Shown: positions 38,704 to 46,645 of the stretch, one piece after another
Layout: the number at the start of each line of letters is the position of its first letter
Position numbering within the stretch: the stretch's first letter is position 1
Assembly: GCF_021028995.1 (NCBI RefSeq)
Contig: NZ_JAJJZG010000007.1
Location: 1 to 64,000 of the forward strand
Length of the DNA: 64,000 bases
From: Halobacterium sp. KA-4
Lineage (GTDB): Archaea; Halobacteriota; Halobacteria; Halobacteriales; Halobacteriaceae
Reading direction: 5' to 3'
The notes under the pieces: generated by a model
Told to the model about the DNA's origin: nothing
Databases searched by the model: none
What the model saw: only the letters and a program-made list of their open reading frames with translations
Position numbers and translations under genes: made by a program

Positions 38704-40038
38704 TCAGTAGTCGTCGGCGGTGTGGACGCGCACGCCGGCGGGCTGTTTGACGAACTCACCAGCGCTGGTGCCGACGAGCTTCGCGACGCCCCGCTGGGCG
38801 GCCACGTCGAGTAGCCGCTGCGTGATGGGGCCGTCGAGGACGACGACCCGCGGCACCGTCGTCGCGGCGTCGAGCGTCTCCATCGCCTCCTCGGCGTCGG
38901 CTTCCGTGAGGACGTCGAGGTCGTCTCCGAGCAGCCGGACGGTCCCGGAGCCGACGATCTCGTCGACGTGGTCGCCGACGGTCTTCGAGACGGGTTCGGG
39001 TGGCTCCGTGGGGGACTCGGGTTCGGTCTGCACCGTGCTCGTCGCTGACGAGGTCGAAGCAGGCGCGGGCGTCGCGCTGCCGTCGGTCGCCGCGGTCGCT
39101 TCGTCGGCCGTGACGGATTCGACAACGGACGCTGGTGTTCCGCCGACCACGTCGTCGACGGATGTCGCGTCCGCGACTGCGGGCTCGTCCTGCTGTGTCT
39201 CCTCGGACTCGTCCACGTCGTCGGGTTCACTCACGAGCGTCGCGGAGTCCGCCGGCGTCTTCTCGCGGAGTGCGACGTCGACGGCCCCCCGAGAGAGGTC
39301 TTCAACGGACTCCCCGTCGGGCGGTCGCGCGACGTAGTCGAGGTCGCCGACCTGCCGGAGTTCCCGGAGGATGAGGTCGCCGCCGCGGTCCGCGTCGAGG
39401 AACGCGGTCGCGGTGCGCTCGTGCGTGAGGTCCGCAACGGCGTCGGGGACGTTCGTCCCCTCGACAGCGATGGCGTTCTTGATGCCGTACTGGAGGAGGT
39501 TGACGACGTCCGCGCGACCCTCGACGACGAGGACGGCGTCGCTCGTGGCGACGTGCGGGCCCGCTGGCAGGCCCTCGTACTCCGTCACGTCCTCGACGCG
39601 GACGCTCTCGCGGACCTCGCGGAGAATGTCCTCGGAGTCGATTGCGCCCTCGTCGAACGCCGACGCGAGGAGTTCCTTCGCGCGGTCGACGATTTCCCGG
39701 CGCTTGGCGGCGCGCACGTCCTCGATTCGCTCGACTTCGACCTGCGCGCGACACGGGCCGATGCGCTCGACGGCCTCCAGGGCCGCCGCGAGCGTCGCCG
39801 TCTCGACGCGGTCGAGACTCGACGCGATGGTGATGGTGCCGAAGGACTGGCCGCCCTCGCTGTCGACGGAGACGTCGATGCGGCCGAGTTTCGCGGAGTC
39901 CTGCAGGTCACGGATGTCGAGGTCGTCGCCCAGCAGGCCCTCGGTCTGCCCGAAGGCGGCACCGACGACGTCGGTGCGCTCGACGACCCCGTCGGCAACG
40001 AAGTCCGCGTGGATGAGGTACTTCGCGGTGTCCTCCAT
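38704..40038 (-). CDS. dnaG: Archaeal DnaG primase-like protein
   Basis: This 444-residue protein has a TOPRIM domain: LVVEGRADVVNLLQYGIKNA (Glu) and AFLDADRGGDLILRELRQ (the DxD metal ligands), preceded by the archaeal DnaG N-domain (KYLIHADFVADGVVERTDVV, GTITIASSLDRVETATLAAA). A Thr/Ser/Pro-rich acidic linker (residues ~270-345) and a C-terminal domain (VRLLGDDLDVLTEADAEEAM) follow. Archaeal DnaG shows primase activity in vitro and associates with the exosome. A TATA-like box at about 40059-40066 precedes the ATG. It converges on the DUF92 gene. Confidence 0.96.
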   Translation of the reverse strand: MEDTAKYLIHADFVADGVVERTDVVGAAFGQTEGLLGDDLDIRDLQDSAKLGRIDVSVDSEGGQSFGTITIASSLDRVETATLAAALEAVERIGPCRAQVEVERIEDVRAAKRREIVDRAKELLASAFDEGAIDSEDILREVRESVRVEDVTEYEGLPAGPHVATSDAVLVVEGRADVVNLLQYGIKNAIAVEGTNVPDAVADLTHERTATAFLDADRGGDLILRELRQVGDLDYVARPPDGESVEDLSRGAVDVALREKTPADSATLVSEPDDVDESEETQQDEPAVADATSVDDVVGGTPASVVESVTADEATAATDGSATPAPASTSSATSTVQTEPESPTEPPEPVSKTVGDHVDEIVGSGTVRLLGDDLDVLTEADAEEAMETLDAATTVPRVVVLDGPITQRLLDVAAQRGVAKLVGTSAGEFVKQPAGVRVHTADDY

Positions 40039-40282
40039 CAGTATTGTGCTCTCCTAGAAGTATGGAGGCGTGCGGGAAATAGCTGTCGCGACGGCGACCA
40101 GCGCCGCTGTCTACCGCCGAACGACGGTTTCGGCAACAGAGGGAACACGCTCGGCTGGGCGAATCGCCCTCGTCGAGAGTGTGACGCGACACGTCCACGG
40201 ATAGGAGAAAAATTTTCTACGAAGTGTTCTTCGGAGGTTTTCAGTAACATTTAACCCGGATAGGTAGACACCTAGCAGTAAC
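40039..40282. other. Divergent dnaG / symporter upstream region
   Basis: This 244-base gap contains the dnaG promoter at its left end and the DUF3311 promoter at its right end. Between them lies a 13-base palindrome with arms agaaaa and ttttct around one A (40206-40218), in an AT-rich block that is unusual for this genome. No gene or RNA is recognised. Confidence 0.4.
40249..40274 (+). promoter_or_regulatory. TATA-like box and dyad upstream of the DUF3311/symporter pair
   Basis: atttaac (40249-40255) lies 28-34 bases before the ATG at 40283. Between it and the ATG, taggt (40261-40265) and accta (40270-40274) form a 5-4-5 inverted repeat overlapping the expected transcript start, a typical position for a repressor operator. 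The regulator is not identified. Confidence 0.45.
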
Positions 40283-40492
40283 ATGCCATCACGTTCGGCA
40301 CTCGGTTGGGGAATCGTCTTCGTCGTGCTCGTCGCACTCGCCATTCCGTGGTTCCTGTGGAACGACGCCTCGATGGTCGCCGGCCTGCCCGTCTGGGTGT
40401 GGTGGCACGTCGGCTGGATGGTCGTCACCGCGGCGGCGTTCGCCGCGTTCGCGCGCCGCGACTGGGGGACGTTCGCGGGGGTGGCGAAATGA
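40283..40492 (+). CDS. DUF3311 small membrane protein (symporter partner)
   Basis: This 69-residue protein has two transmembrane helices (LGWGIVFVVLVALAIPWFLW, then WHVGWMVVTAAAFAAFARRD), like DUF3311. These proteins are usually encoded just before a sodium:solute symporter, probably as a small subunit or assembly factor. The stop TGA overlaps the symporter ATG (ATGA), indicating translational coupling. Confidence 0.88.
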   Translation: MPSRSALGWGIVFVVLVALAIPWFLWNDASMVAGLPVWVWWHVGWMVVTAAAFAAFARRDWGTFAGVAK

Positions 40493-41970
40493 GCGCACTA
40501 CTCGAAATCAGTATCGTCGCAGCGTACATGCTGGTCGCGCTCGGCGTCGGCGCGGTCGCGTACCGCGTCACCGACCGCACCGCCGAGGACTACTACCTCG
40601 CGGGCCGCGGCCTCGGCACCGGGGTGTTGCTGTTCACGACGTTCGCCACCCTCCTCTCGGCGTTCACGTTCTTCGGCGGCCCGAACACCGCGTTCTCCGC
40701 GGGACCGGAGTGGATTCTCGTAATGGGACTGATGGACGGCGTCCTCTTCGGCCTCCTGTGGTACCTGCTCGGCTACCGCCAGTGGCTGCTCGGCCGCGCG
40801 CACGGCTACGTCACGCTCGGCGAGATGCTCGGCGACCGCTTCGGCTCGAAGACGCTCAGAGGGCTAGTGGCGGGCGTCAGCATCTTCTGGCTGTTCCCCT
40901 ACGTGATGCTCCAGCAGGTCGGTGCCGGCACCGCGCTCGAAGCGCTTACGAACGGGACGGTCCCGTACTGGGCTGGCGCGGGCTTCATCACGCTGTTCAT
41001 GATCGCGTACGTCGTGCTGTCGGGGATGCGCGGCGTCGCGTGGACGGACACCCTCCAGGGCGTATTCATGCTGTCGATGGTGTGGCTCGCGTTCGCGTGG
41101 ATTGCGAGCGCGCTCGCCGCCGAACCCGGCGGCATCGGCGCCGCGATGCCCACGGAGTTCCGCGCGCTCGGCGGCGGCGTCTACTCGCTACAGTGGATGC
41201 TCTCCCAAGCCATCGGCATCGCGTTCGGCGTCACGATGTTCCCACAGGTGAACCAGCGCTTCTTCGTCGGGAAGTCCGAGAAAGTGCTCAAGCGCACGTT
41301 CGCGCTGTGGCCCGTCCTCGTCGTGCTCCTGTTCGTCCCGGCGTTCCTGCTCGGGTCGTGGGCGCAGGGCGTCGGCCTCGCGATGCCAGACGGCGGGAAC
41401 ATCCTCCCCGTGCTGCTCGCGGAGTACACGCCCGGCTGGTTCGCCGCGCTCGTCGTCGCGGGCGCGCTCGCCGCGATGATGAGTTCCTCGGACTCGATGC
41501 TGCTCTCGGGTGCGTCGTACTTCACGCGGGACCTCTACCGGCCGTTCGTGAACGCCGACGCCAGCGAAGGCTACGAGAACAAACTGGGGCGAATCGGCGT
41601 CGTGGTGTTCGCCTCCGCAACGTTCGTCGCGAGCCTGTTCACGCCCGGCACGCTCGTCTCCATCGGGGAGACCGCGTTCGGTGGGTTCGCCCAGCTCGCG
41701 CTCCCGGTCGGCGTCGCGCTCTACTGGCGAAACACCACGCGTTCGGGGATGCTCGCGGGCGTCGGCGGCAGCCAACTGTTCTATCTCGTGACGGTGTTCG
41801 GCCCGACCGTGTACGTCGGCGGCGTCCCCGTGTTCGCGGACGCCTACTGGGGCTGGCTCCCCTCGGTCGTCGGCATGGCTATCGGGCTCGTGCTCACGGT
41901 CGGCGTCTCCGCGGTGACCGCGCAGGCCACCAGCGAGGACACGAGCGTCTACTTCGAGGCGGCGGACTGA
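40489..41970 (+). CDS. Sodium:solute symporter (SSS family)
   Basis: This 493-residue protein has about thirteen transmembrane helices. SSS features include DYYLAGRGLGTGVLLFTTFA (N-terminal repeat), GYVTLGEMLGDRFGSKTLRG, the GMRGVAWTDTLQGVFMLSMV sodium motif, QVNQRFFVGKSEKVLKRTF, and AMMSSSDSMLLSGASYFTRD. It imports an organic solute with Na+, useful in salt lakes; the DUF3311 partner suggests a monocarboxylate, acetate or pantothenate type. The substrate is not determined. The PadR-like gene follows on the other strand with no gap. Confidence 0.93.
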   Translation: MSALLEISIVAAYMLVALGVGAVAYRVTDRTAEDYYLAGRGLGTGVLLFTTFATLLSAFTFFGGPNTAFSAGPEWILVMGLMDGVLFGLLWYLLGYRQWLLGRAHGYVTLGEMLGDRFGSKTLRGLVAGVSIFWLFPYVMLQQVGAGTALEALTNGTVPYWAGAGFITLFMIAYVVLSGMRGVAWTDTLQGVFMLSMVWLAFAWIASALAAEPGGIGAAMPTEFRALGGGVYSLQWMLSQAIGIAFGVTMFPQVNQRFFVGKSEKVLKRTFALWPVLVVLLFVPAFLLGSWAQGVGLAMPDGGNILPVLLAEYTPGWFAALVVAGALAAMMSSSDSMLLSGASYFTRDLYRPFVNADASEGYENKLGRIGVVVFASATFVASLFTPGTLVSIGETAFGGFAQLALPVGVALYWRNTTRSGMLAGVGGSQLFYLVTVFGPTVYVGGVPVFADAYWGWLPSVVGMAIGLVLTVGVSAVTAQATSEDTSVYFEAAD

Positions 41971-42252
41971 CTACCAGTTGGCGAGGCGCTCGGCGACCCA
42001 CTCGCGGTGCTCACGGAGGCGTCGCTCGCCCGCTTCGGTCAGCAGGAGGCGATCGTGGACGCCGTCCGGTTCGCGCTCGATGAACCCCGCGTCTTCGAGT
42101 TTCCGCACTGCGCCGTTGAACCGCTTCGGTCGGATGCGCTCGTCGTTCTTCCGCTCGATGGCGCGCTTGACCGACTGCTGGGTAGGGTCGCCATCGCTGG
42201 CGACGACCACGCAGACGTCGCGGCGCAGCCCCGACGACAACCACTTGCTCAT
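41971..42252 (-). CDS. PadR-like winged-helix regulator
   Basis: This 93-residue protein is a winged helix: MSKWLSSGLRRDVCVVVASD, ESVKRAIERKNDERIRPKRF-like recognition region (the actual start is QQSVKRAIERKNDE), and the wing FIEREPDGVHDRLLLTEAGE. It fits small PadR/phage-type haloarchaeal regulators. Targets are unknown; the convergent symporter and the following DUF998 gene are candidates by proximity only. The start at 42250-42252 removes a basic non-conserved leader. Confidence 0.8.
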   Translation of the reverse strand: MSKWLSSGLRRDVCVVVASDGDPTQQSVKRAIERKNDERIRPKRFNGAVRKLEDAGFIEREPDGVHDRLLLTEAGERRLREHREWVAERLANW

Positions 42253-42308
42253 AGCCGCGTGTTTGCGCGAGCCGAAGAAACCGCTGACGGTCGCCGCGTT
42301 CGAGTGAC

Positions 42309-42893
42309 TTACCGGGAGTCCACGCCGCCGAGGAGGTAGCCACCGAACGCGAGAACCCACGCGAGTCCGAGGTACGCGACCCAGCGCTCTAATCCACCGA
42401 TACCGAGCGGCGTCCCATCGCCCAGCGACACGAACAGGACGAACGCGACCAACTCCGCAACGCCGAGCACGATGGAGACGTACCGCATCGGCCCACGGAC
42501 GGTCGCCGCGGCTGCAAGCGCGCTGAGGCCGAGGCCGCCGAACGCGACGAACGCCGCGACGAAGTGCGGGACGCCGGTCTGGGACGGAAACACACCGACC
42601 CCCACGACGCCGACGCCAGCAACCGCGAAGATGCCCGGAAACAGCGGACGGTCGTACACCACCCGGAGCGCGTACGCGGCGAACATCACCAGCAGGCCAG
42701 CAACGACCATCGTCGCGTTGAACACCGCCTGTGAGGCCGGCGGTGCGCCCGCCGCGCCGAGCGCGCTAATCGTCTGGTCGGCCGCACTGTACCCCGGATA
42801 GAGCACTTCCGCGGTGACGAAACCCAGCACCGTGAGCACCCCGCCGACGACGAGTGCCGTGCCCGCGAGGGTGCGAGCGCGACCAGCGTCCAT
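42309..42893 (-). CDS. DUF998 integral membrane protein
   Basis: This 194-residue protein has six transmembrane helices. The pattern VLGFVTAEVLYPGYSAADQT and ISALGAAGAPPASQAVFNAT is the DUF998 signature (membrane, unknown function). A TATA-like tacttactt about 27-35 bases before the ATG at 42891-42893 supports this start over the in-frame ATG at 42938. The insertion sequence lies about 40 bases upstream, so the promoter distal elements may have been changed by the insertion. Confidence 0.85.
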   Translation of the reverse strand: MDAGRARTLAGTALVVGGVLTVLGFVTAEVLYPGYSAADQTISALGAAGAPPASQAVFNATMVVAGLLVMFAAYALRVVYDRPLFPGIFAVAGVGVVGVGVFPSQTGVPHFVAAFVAFGGLGLSALAAAATVRGPMRYVSIVLGVAELVAFVLFVSLGDGTPLGIGGLERWVAYLGLAWVLAFGGYLLGGVDSR

Positions 42894-42933
42894 GCTCGTC
42901 GCATCGGCGTCGTCCGGCAAGTAAGTACGCCCC

Positions 42934-43640
42934 GCCACGGTGGTCGCGTTAAGTTAGAGGATGAGGCGGTCATTAGTTCGGATGCCTATGGCCGAATTAG
43001 ACCGCCTCAGCGAGTCTACCGAGTGTATTAACTTGGACTTTGTGGAGCGAGAACGGACACCCCGCGAGATTATTGAAAAGGGTATTCGCTATCACCTTGC
43101 AGGACTATCACTTTCGAATACAGTTACGCTTCTTGAGGATTTGGGTGTCGAGCGGAGTCGTGTCGCCGTTCATAACTGGATACAGAAGGCCGATCTACAG
43201 CCAGCTGACGGTGAAAGCCCGGATCGCATTGCGGTCGATCAGAAAGCGATCCGAATCAACAACGAACAGTATTGGCTGTACGCTGCTGTCGATCCAGAAA
43301 CGAACAGATTCCTCCACTCTCGGCTATTTCCGACGTATACGATTCCGATTGCTCGAGAGTTTCTCACTGAGTTATCCGAGAAACACGACGTCGAAGACGC
43401 CGTGTTTCTCGTCGATGACGCGGACGATTTAATCGGCGGACTCCGTCGAGAAGGCTACAGCTACCGCGTCCAGCAACACGGCTTCAGAAATTCAATCGAA
43501 CGTGTCTTTAGAGAGGTAGAACGACGAACCTCTTCGTTCTCAAACTGTTTCAGCCATGTCGATCCAGCAACTGCTGAAACGTGGTTGCAAGCCCACGCCG
43601 TCTGGTGGAATCATGTCAAAGTTAACACGACCGCCACGGT
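42934..43640 (+). mobile_element. IS6-type insertion sequence with 8-bp target duplication
   Basis: The element spans 42942-43632 (691 bp). Its ends are inverted repeats: left ggtcgcgttaagtt, and the right end read inward ggtcgtgttaactt, 12 of 14 identical. Both ends are flanked by the same 8 bases, gccacggt (42934-42941 and 43633-43640), the duplication length typical of IS6 elements. It carries one transposase gene, has clearly lower GC than its surroundings, and sits between DUF998 and the CARF-like gene. The intact duplication argues for a recent insertion. Confidence 0.88.
42988..43632 (+). CDS. IS6-family DDE transposase without an in-element stop codon
   Basis: From the ATG at 42988 (other in-frame ATGs at 42961 and 42982) the protein reads MAELDRLSESTECINLDFVE, an HTH (GIRYHLAGLSLSNTVTLLED), then the DDE triad: Asp in RIAVDQKAIRIN, Asp in AVFLVDDADD, Glu in NSIERVFREVERR. 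It ends ETWLQAHAVWWN, the normal IS6 C-terminus. No stop codon follows inside the element. The frame continues across the right repeat and 342 bases beyond it, in another frame of the next gene, to 43974, adding ~114 foreign residues. Activity is therefore uncertain. Confidence 0.88.
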
Positions 43641-43673
43641 AGCCTTTTCAGCGGGATTCCCCAAGACTCGGGC

Positions 43674-44570
43674 ATGCAGACGCACGTCGTCCCGGTCGGC
43701 TTCGACTACGACCGGCTCATCGCGCCGCTCGTGCGCGAACAGCTCTCCGTCGACCGCGTCGTTCTCCTGGAGGGTGCGGTCGGCAGCGAGGCGAACGTCG
43801 AGTACAGCCAGCGTATCTCCCAGAAGCTCGAAGACGACTTCCGGAACCTCCTCGGCGCCGAGACCGAGCGCGTCTCCGTCGTCGACGTCTACGACTACGA
43901 CGCCGCCTTCGAGCAGGCGTTCGACCTCATCGAGGACGAACTCGACGCCGACCCCGAGGGCGAAGTCTGGGTGAACATCGCGTCGATGCCCCGCACCGTT
44001 TCGTTCGCGTTCGCCATCGCCGCCCACTCCATCATGGTCGAGCGCCCCGAGGACCGCGAGCGCATCCACACCTACTACACGGCCCCCGAGAAGTACCTCG
44101 AAACCGAACTCGCGGAGGAACTGCGCGCGAGCGCCGACCTCCTCGAAGCCGTCGCGGACGGCGACGTCGACGAGAGCGACGTACGCGACCAACTCGACGA
44201 CGCCCGCGACCTGCTCGCGGAGTTCGACGAGCGCGGTACCACCATCGGTGCGAAGGAAATCGACGGCAGCCACGTCGTCGAACTCCCCGTCGCCTCCTTC
44301 TCGAACGTCAAACCCTTCGAGGAACTCATCCTGTTCACGCTCGGCGAACACGGCGAGTTCGACTCCGTCAGCGACCTCGCGAAGACCCTAGCCGCCGAAC
44401 TCAACGAGGAGTACACGGACAGTTTCCGGTCGAAAGTCACCTACACTGTCGACAAACTCGGCCCCGGCGGCAAGGGCTACGTCGAGCGCGAGGAGCACGG
44501 GAAGTCGTATCGGACGCGGCTCTCGCGTATTGGCGAACTCTGGGTTCGCGCGCACCAAAACGACGACTAG
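43674..44570 (+). CDS. DUF6293/HFX_2341-like regulator: CARF-like domain plus winged helix
   Basis: This 298-residue protein begins MQTHVVPVGFDYDRLIAPLV. It has a Rossmann-like N-domain with VWVNIASMPRTVSFAFAIAA, at the position of the nucleotide-binding turn in CARF domains, and a C-terminal winged helix (ILFTLGEHGEFDSVSDLAKT, later RSKVTYTVDKL). It resembles stand-alone CARF-HTH regulators such as Csa3, which respond to cyclic oligoadenylates, but no CRISPR genes lie in this window. The insertion sequence ends 41 bases upstream of the ATG and may have changed its promoter. Confidence 0.8.
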   Translation: MQTHVVPVGFDYDRLIAPLVREQLSVDRVVLLEGAVGSEANVEYSQRISQKLEDDFRNLLGAETERVSVVDVYDYDAAFEQAFDLIEDELDADPEGEVWVNIASMPRTVSFAFAIAAHSIMVERPEDRERIHTYYTAPEKYLETELAEELRASADLLEAVADGDVDESDVRDQLDDARDLLAEFDERGTTIGAKEIDGSHVVELPVASFSNVKPFEELILFTLGEHGEFDSVSDLAKTLAAELNEEYTDSFRSKVTYTVDKLGPGGKGYVEREEHGKSYRTRLSRIGELWVRAHQNDD

Positions 44571-44823
44571 GGAGAGTTGGAAATCCGGTCGGACCCGCGA
44601 CTAACTGCTTCTTCGCTACTCATTGAAATCCCTCGGCCCGCTCGCGGTCGTTCGCTCGCTGCGCGCTTCGTTCGCTGCGCTCACTGCAGTGCTTACGTCG
44701 CGAGACGACCACGCGAACGCGAGCGCGCCTCGCCCTTTCGATCCGCCGGAAATCGGAGATTTCCGAGGGCTCGGGAGAGCTGTGCTCTCCCGGCGACCGC
44801 CAGAATGCCGGCTGCTTAGTTGG
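44571..44823. repeat. Intergenic region with two perfect hairpins
   Basis: This 253-base gap lies between two convergent genes. It contains cggaaatc (44747-44754) and gatttccg (44758-44765) around three bases, then cgggagagc (44772-44780) and gctctcccg (44784-44792) around three bases. The part before them (about 44640-44710) is simple cgctcgctgcgc-like sequence. Tandem hairpins between convergent genes suggest bidirectional termination. No gene is seen. Confidence 0.45.
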
Positions 44824-45879
44824 CTACAGTCCGAATCCAGTGTGGTCCTCGGGTGGCGAAATCGGACTCTTCGGGGGTTCTTCGGGGAGTTCGGGGTCGT
44901 TGTAGGAACCGGGTGCGACGTCGTTCGGGCCGGCAGGGTAGAAGAGGGCGGCGAGTTCCTGAATCTGGCCGCGGCCGACCGAGAGTTCGAACTGGCCGCC
45001 GCCGTAGAGCGCGACGTCGTGCTCGAACGCCCAGTCGAGTGTCTCGAAGAGGGATTCGAGCGTGCCGAAACGGGAGGGTTTGACGTTCAGCCAGCGCACG
45101 TCGAACGGCGCGTCGAGCGCGTTGTCGAGGCCGTGAATCGGAGCGTCCCACGCGACGCGGTCGGCGTGGTCGGCGACGACGTCGCGCGTGGCGTCCGTGA
45201 CCGCGGGGTCCTCGACGGTGGCGACGGGGAACGTCTCGAAGACGCGCTCGTAGAGGTCGGGGTCTGGGGCCTGGTCGACGTCGGTGCCCTCGTAGTGGCC
45301 CTTCAGGTCGAGCACGCGGACGGCGGCGGAGTCGGCGAGGTAGTCGAACGTCTCGTCGGGCCAGTCAGTCGTCGGGTCGAGTTTGAATTCGGCGTCCGGG
45401 TAGCGCGACAGTAAGGTCTCCACGCGCGAGGTGTCGCCCTCGGGGAGGCGGCTGCTGACGACGAAGCGCACGGGGTCGAGCGTCTGGTCGAGGCGGTCGG
45501 CGAGCGTCTCTCCCGCTTGCCGGAGCGCGAGGTCGAGCGCGGCGGCCTCGAACCCCCAGCGGCGGTAGTGCTCGAAGGCCTCGCGCGCCGGGTCGTCGAC
45601 GGGCCAGAGGTCGGTCTCGTCGAGGACTGTGGAGAACTCGGCGAGCGTGTACTCGCCAGCGAGGTCGAACGCTTCGCCCTCGGGTGTTCTCTCCTCGTGT
45701 TCCTGGAGTGCGTCGTGGTGGACGGCTTCGTAGGTGACGTCCTCGCCGCGGCCCGTCTCGCCTGCTCCGGAGAGCGAGACGACCGTGGTGGCGCGCGTGA
45801 ACGCGGGCGTCTCGCGTTCCACGCGGTCGAGGGTGACGGCCTCGACTGTCACCGGGAGGTCGGTAATCGCGTCGTACAT
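44824..45879 (-). CDS. Enolase-superfamily protein (muconate-cycloisomerase-like)
   Basis: This 351-residue protein keeps parts of the enolase-superfamily barrel: ALDLALRQAG (capping helix), AAVRVLDLKGHYEGTD with Asp and Lys at barrel strands, ATVEDPAVTD with a metal-binding Glu-Asp, RVAWDAPIHG, and WLNVKPSRFGTLESLFETLD. Members bind Mg2+ and abstract a proton next to a carboxylate. Which reaction applies is not evident, and some catalytic positions look altered. The ATG at 45877-45879 gives a full-length protein. It runs in the same direction as DUF1405 upstream. Confidence 0.75.
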   Translation of the reverse strand: MYDAITDLPVTVEAVTLDRVERETPAFTRATTVVSLSGAGETGRGEDVTYEAVHHDALQEHEERTPEGEAFDLAGEYTLAEFSTVLDETDLWPVDDPAREAFEHYRRWGFEAAALDLALRQAGETLADRLDQTLDPVRFVVSSRLPEGDTSRVETLLSRYPDAEFKLDPTTDWPDETFDYLADSAAVRVLDLKGHYEGTDVDQAPDPDLYERVFETFPVATVEDPAVTDATRDVVADHADRVAWDAPIHGLDNALDAPFDVRWLNVKPSRFGTLESLFETLDWAFEHDVALYGGGQFELSVGRGQIQELAALFYPAGPNDVAPGSYNDPELPEEPPKSPISPPEDHTGFGL

Positions 45880-45921
45880 GGCTGGACGGACGACGGCAGG
45901 CGGGAAAAAGCCAGCAGGAAC

Positions 45922-46593
45922 TCAGTCCGCGAGCCGGGATTCGAGCGTCTTCACGCGCGTGGCGAGCGCGAGGAACGTCGCGAGGAGCGTGAGCGTGACC
46001 GCGGCAGCCGCGGCGAGGTCGTGGGCGGGAATCGAGTGGCCGACGCCCGCGACGACTTCCGCGCGCAGGAGCGTGTGGTGGGGGCCGCCCGCGACGCTGA
46101 CGAAGTAGTCCACGAGGTCGTTGAAGCCGTACCACGCCGCGGCGACGGCGACCGCGCCCACGGAGAACTTGGCGTAGCGGTGAATCACGAACGCCTCGAC
46201 GGCCATCCCGAGGTGGCTGAGGACGAGGAACCAGTACATGACCCACCAGAGGTCGCCCTGGCCGTTCACGACGAGCTGGACGAACGGCGTCCACAGCCCG
46301 AGTTTGATGCAGCCGAAGAAGGCCAGCGCGTGCAGCCAGTCGGCGTCGACGTCGAGCTTGTAGGCGGCCAGCGAGAGTCCGATGAACAGCGTCGCGACGG
46401 GGCTGTCCGGGACGACCGGCCACGCCAGCATCGGCGTGGCTTCGAACTGCACGCGGTAGTACCAGAACCCGAACGCGGTGCCCGCGAGGTTGATGGCGAC
46501 GATGACCCACGCCAATCGGAGCGCGAGGCCCTCCAGCCAGTCGGGCAGCGGCGCGAGATACCACGGGAGGTCCGACCGGGACGGCAGCGACAT
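45922..46593 (-). CDS. DUF1405 integral membrane protein
   Basis: This 223-residue protein has about six transmembrane helices with the DUF1405 pattern AINLAGTAFGFWYYRVQFEA, TPMLAWPVVPDSPVATLFIG, FFGCIKLGLWTPFV, and YWFLVLSHLGMAVEAFVIHR. The family is common in Bacilli and haloarchaea and has no known function. It lies between the enolase-like gene (42 bases) and the transporter-USP fusion gene (52 bases) on the same strand. Confidence 0.88.
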   Translation of the reverse strand: MSLPSRSDLPWYLAPLPDWLEGLALRLAWVIVAINLAGTAFGFWYYRVQFEATPMLAWPVVPDSPVATLFIGLSLAAYKLDVDADWLHALAFFGCIKLGLWTPFVQLVVNGQGDLWWVMYWFLVLSHLGMAVEAFVIHRYAKFSVGAVAVAAAWYGFNDLVDYFVSVAGGPHHTLLRAEVVAGVGHSIPAHDLAAAAAVTLTLLATFLALATRVKTLESRLAD

Positions 46594-46645
46594 ATCCGAG
46601 AGCGTCGCGGGACCGCCGCATAGACTTGACGGAAACCGAGCCCGG

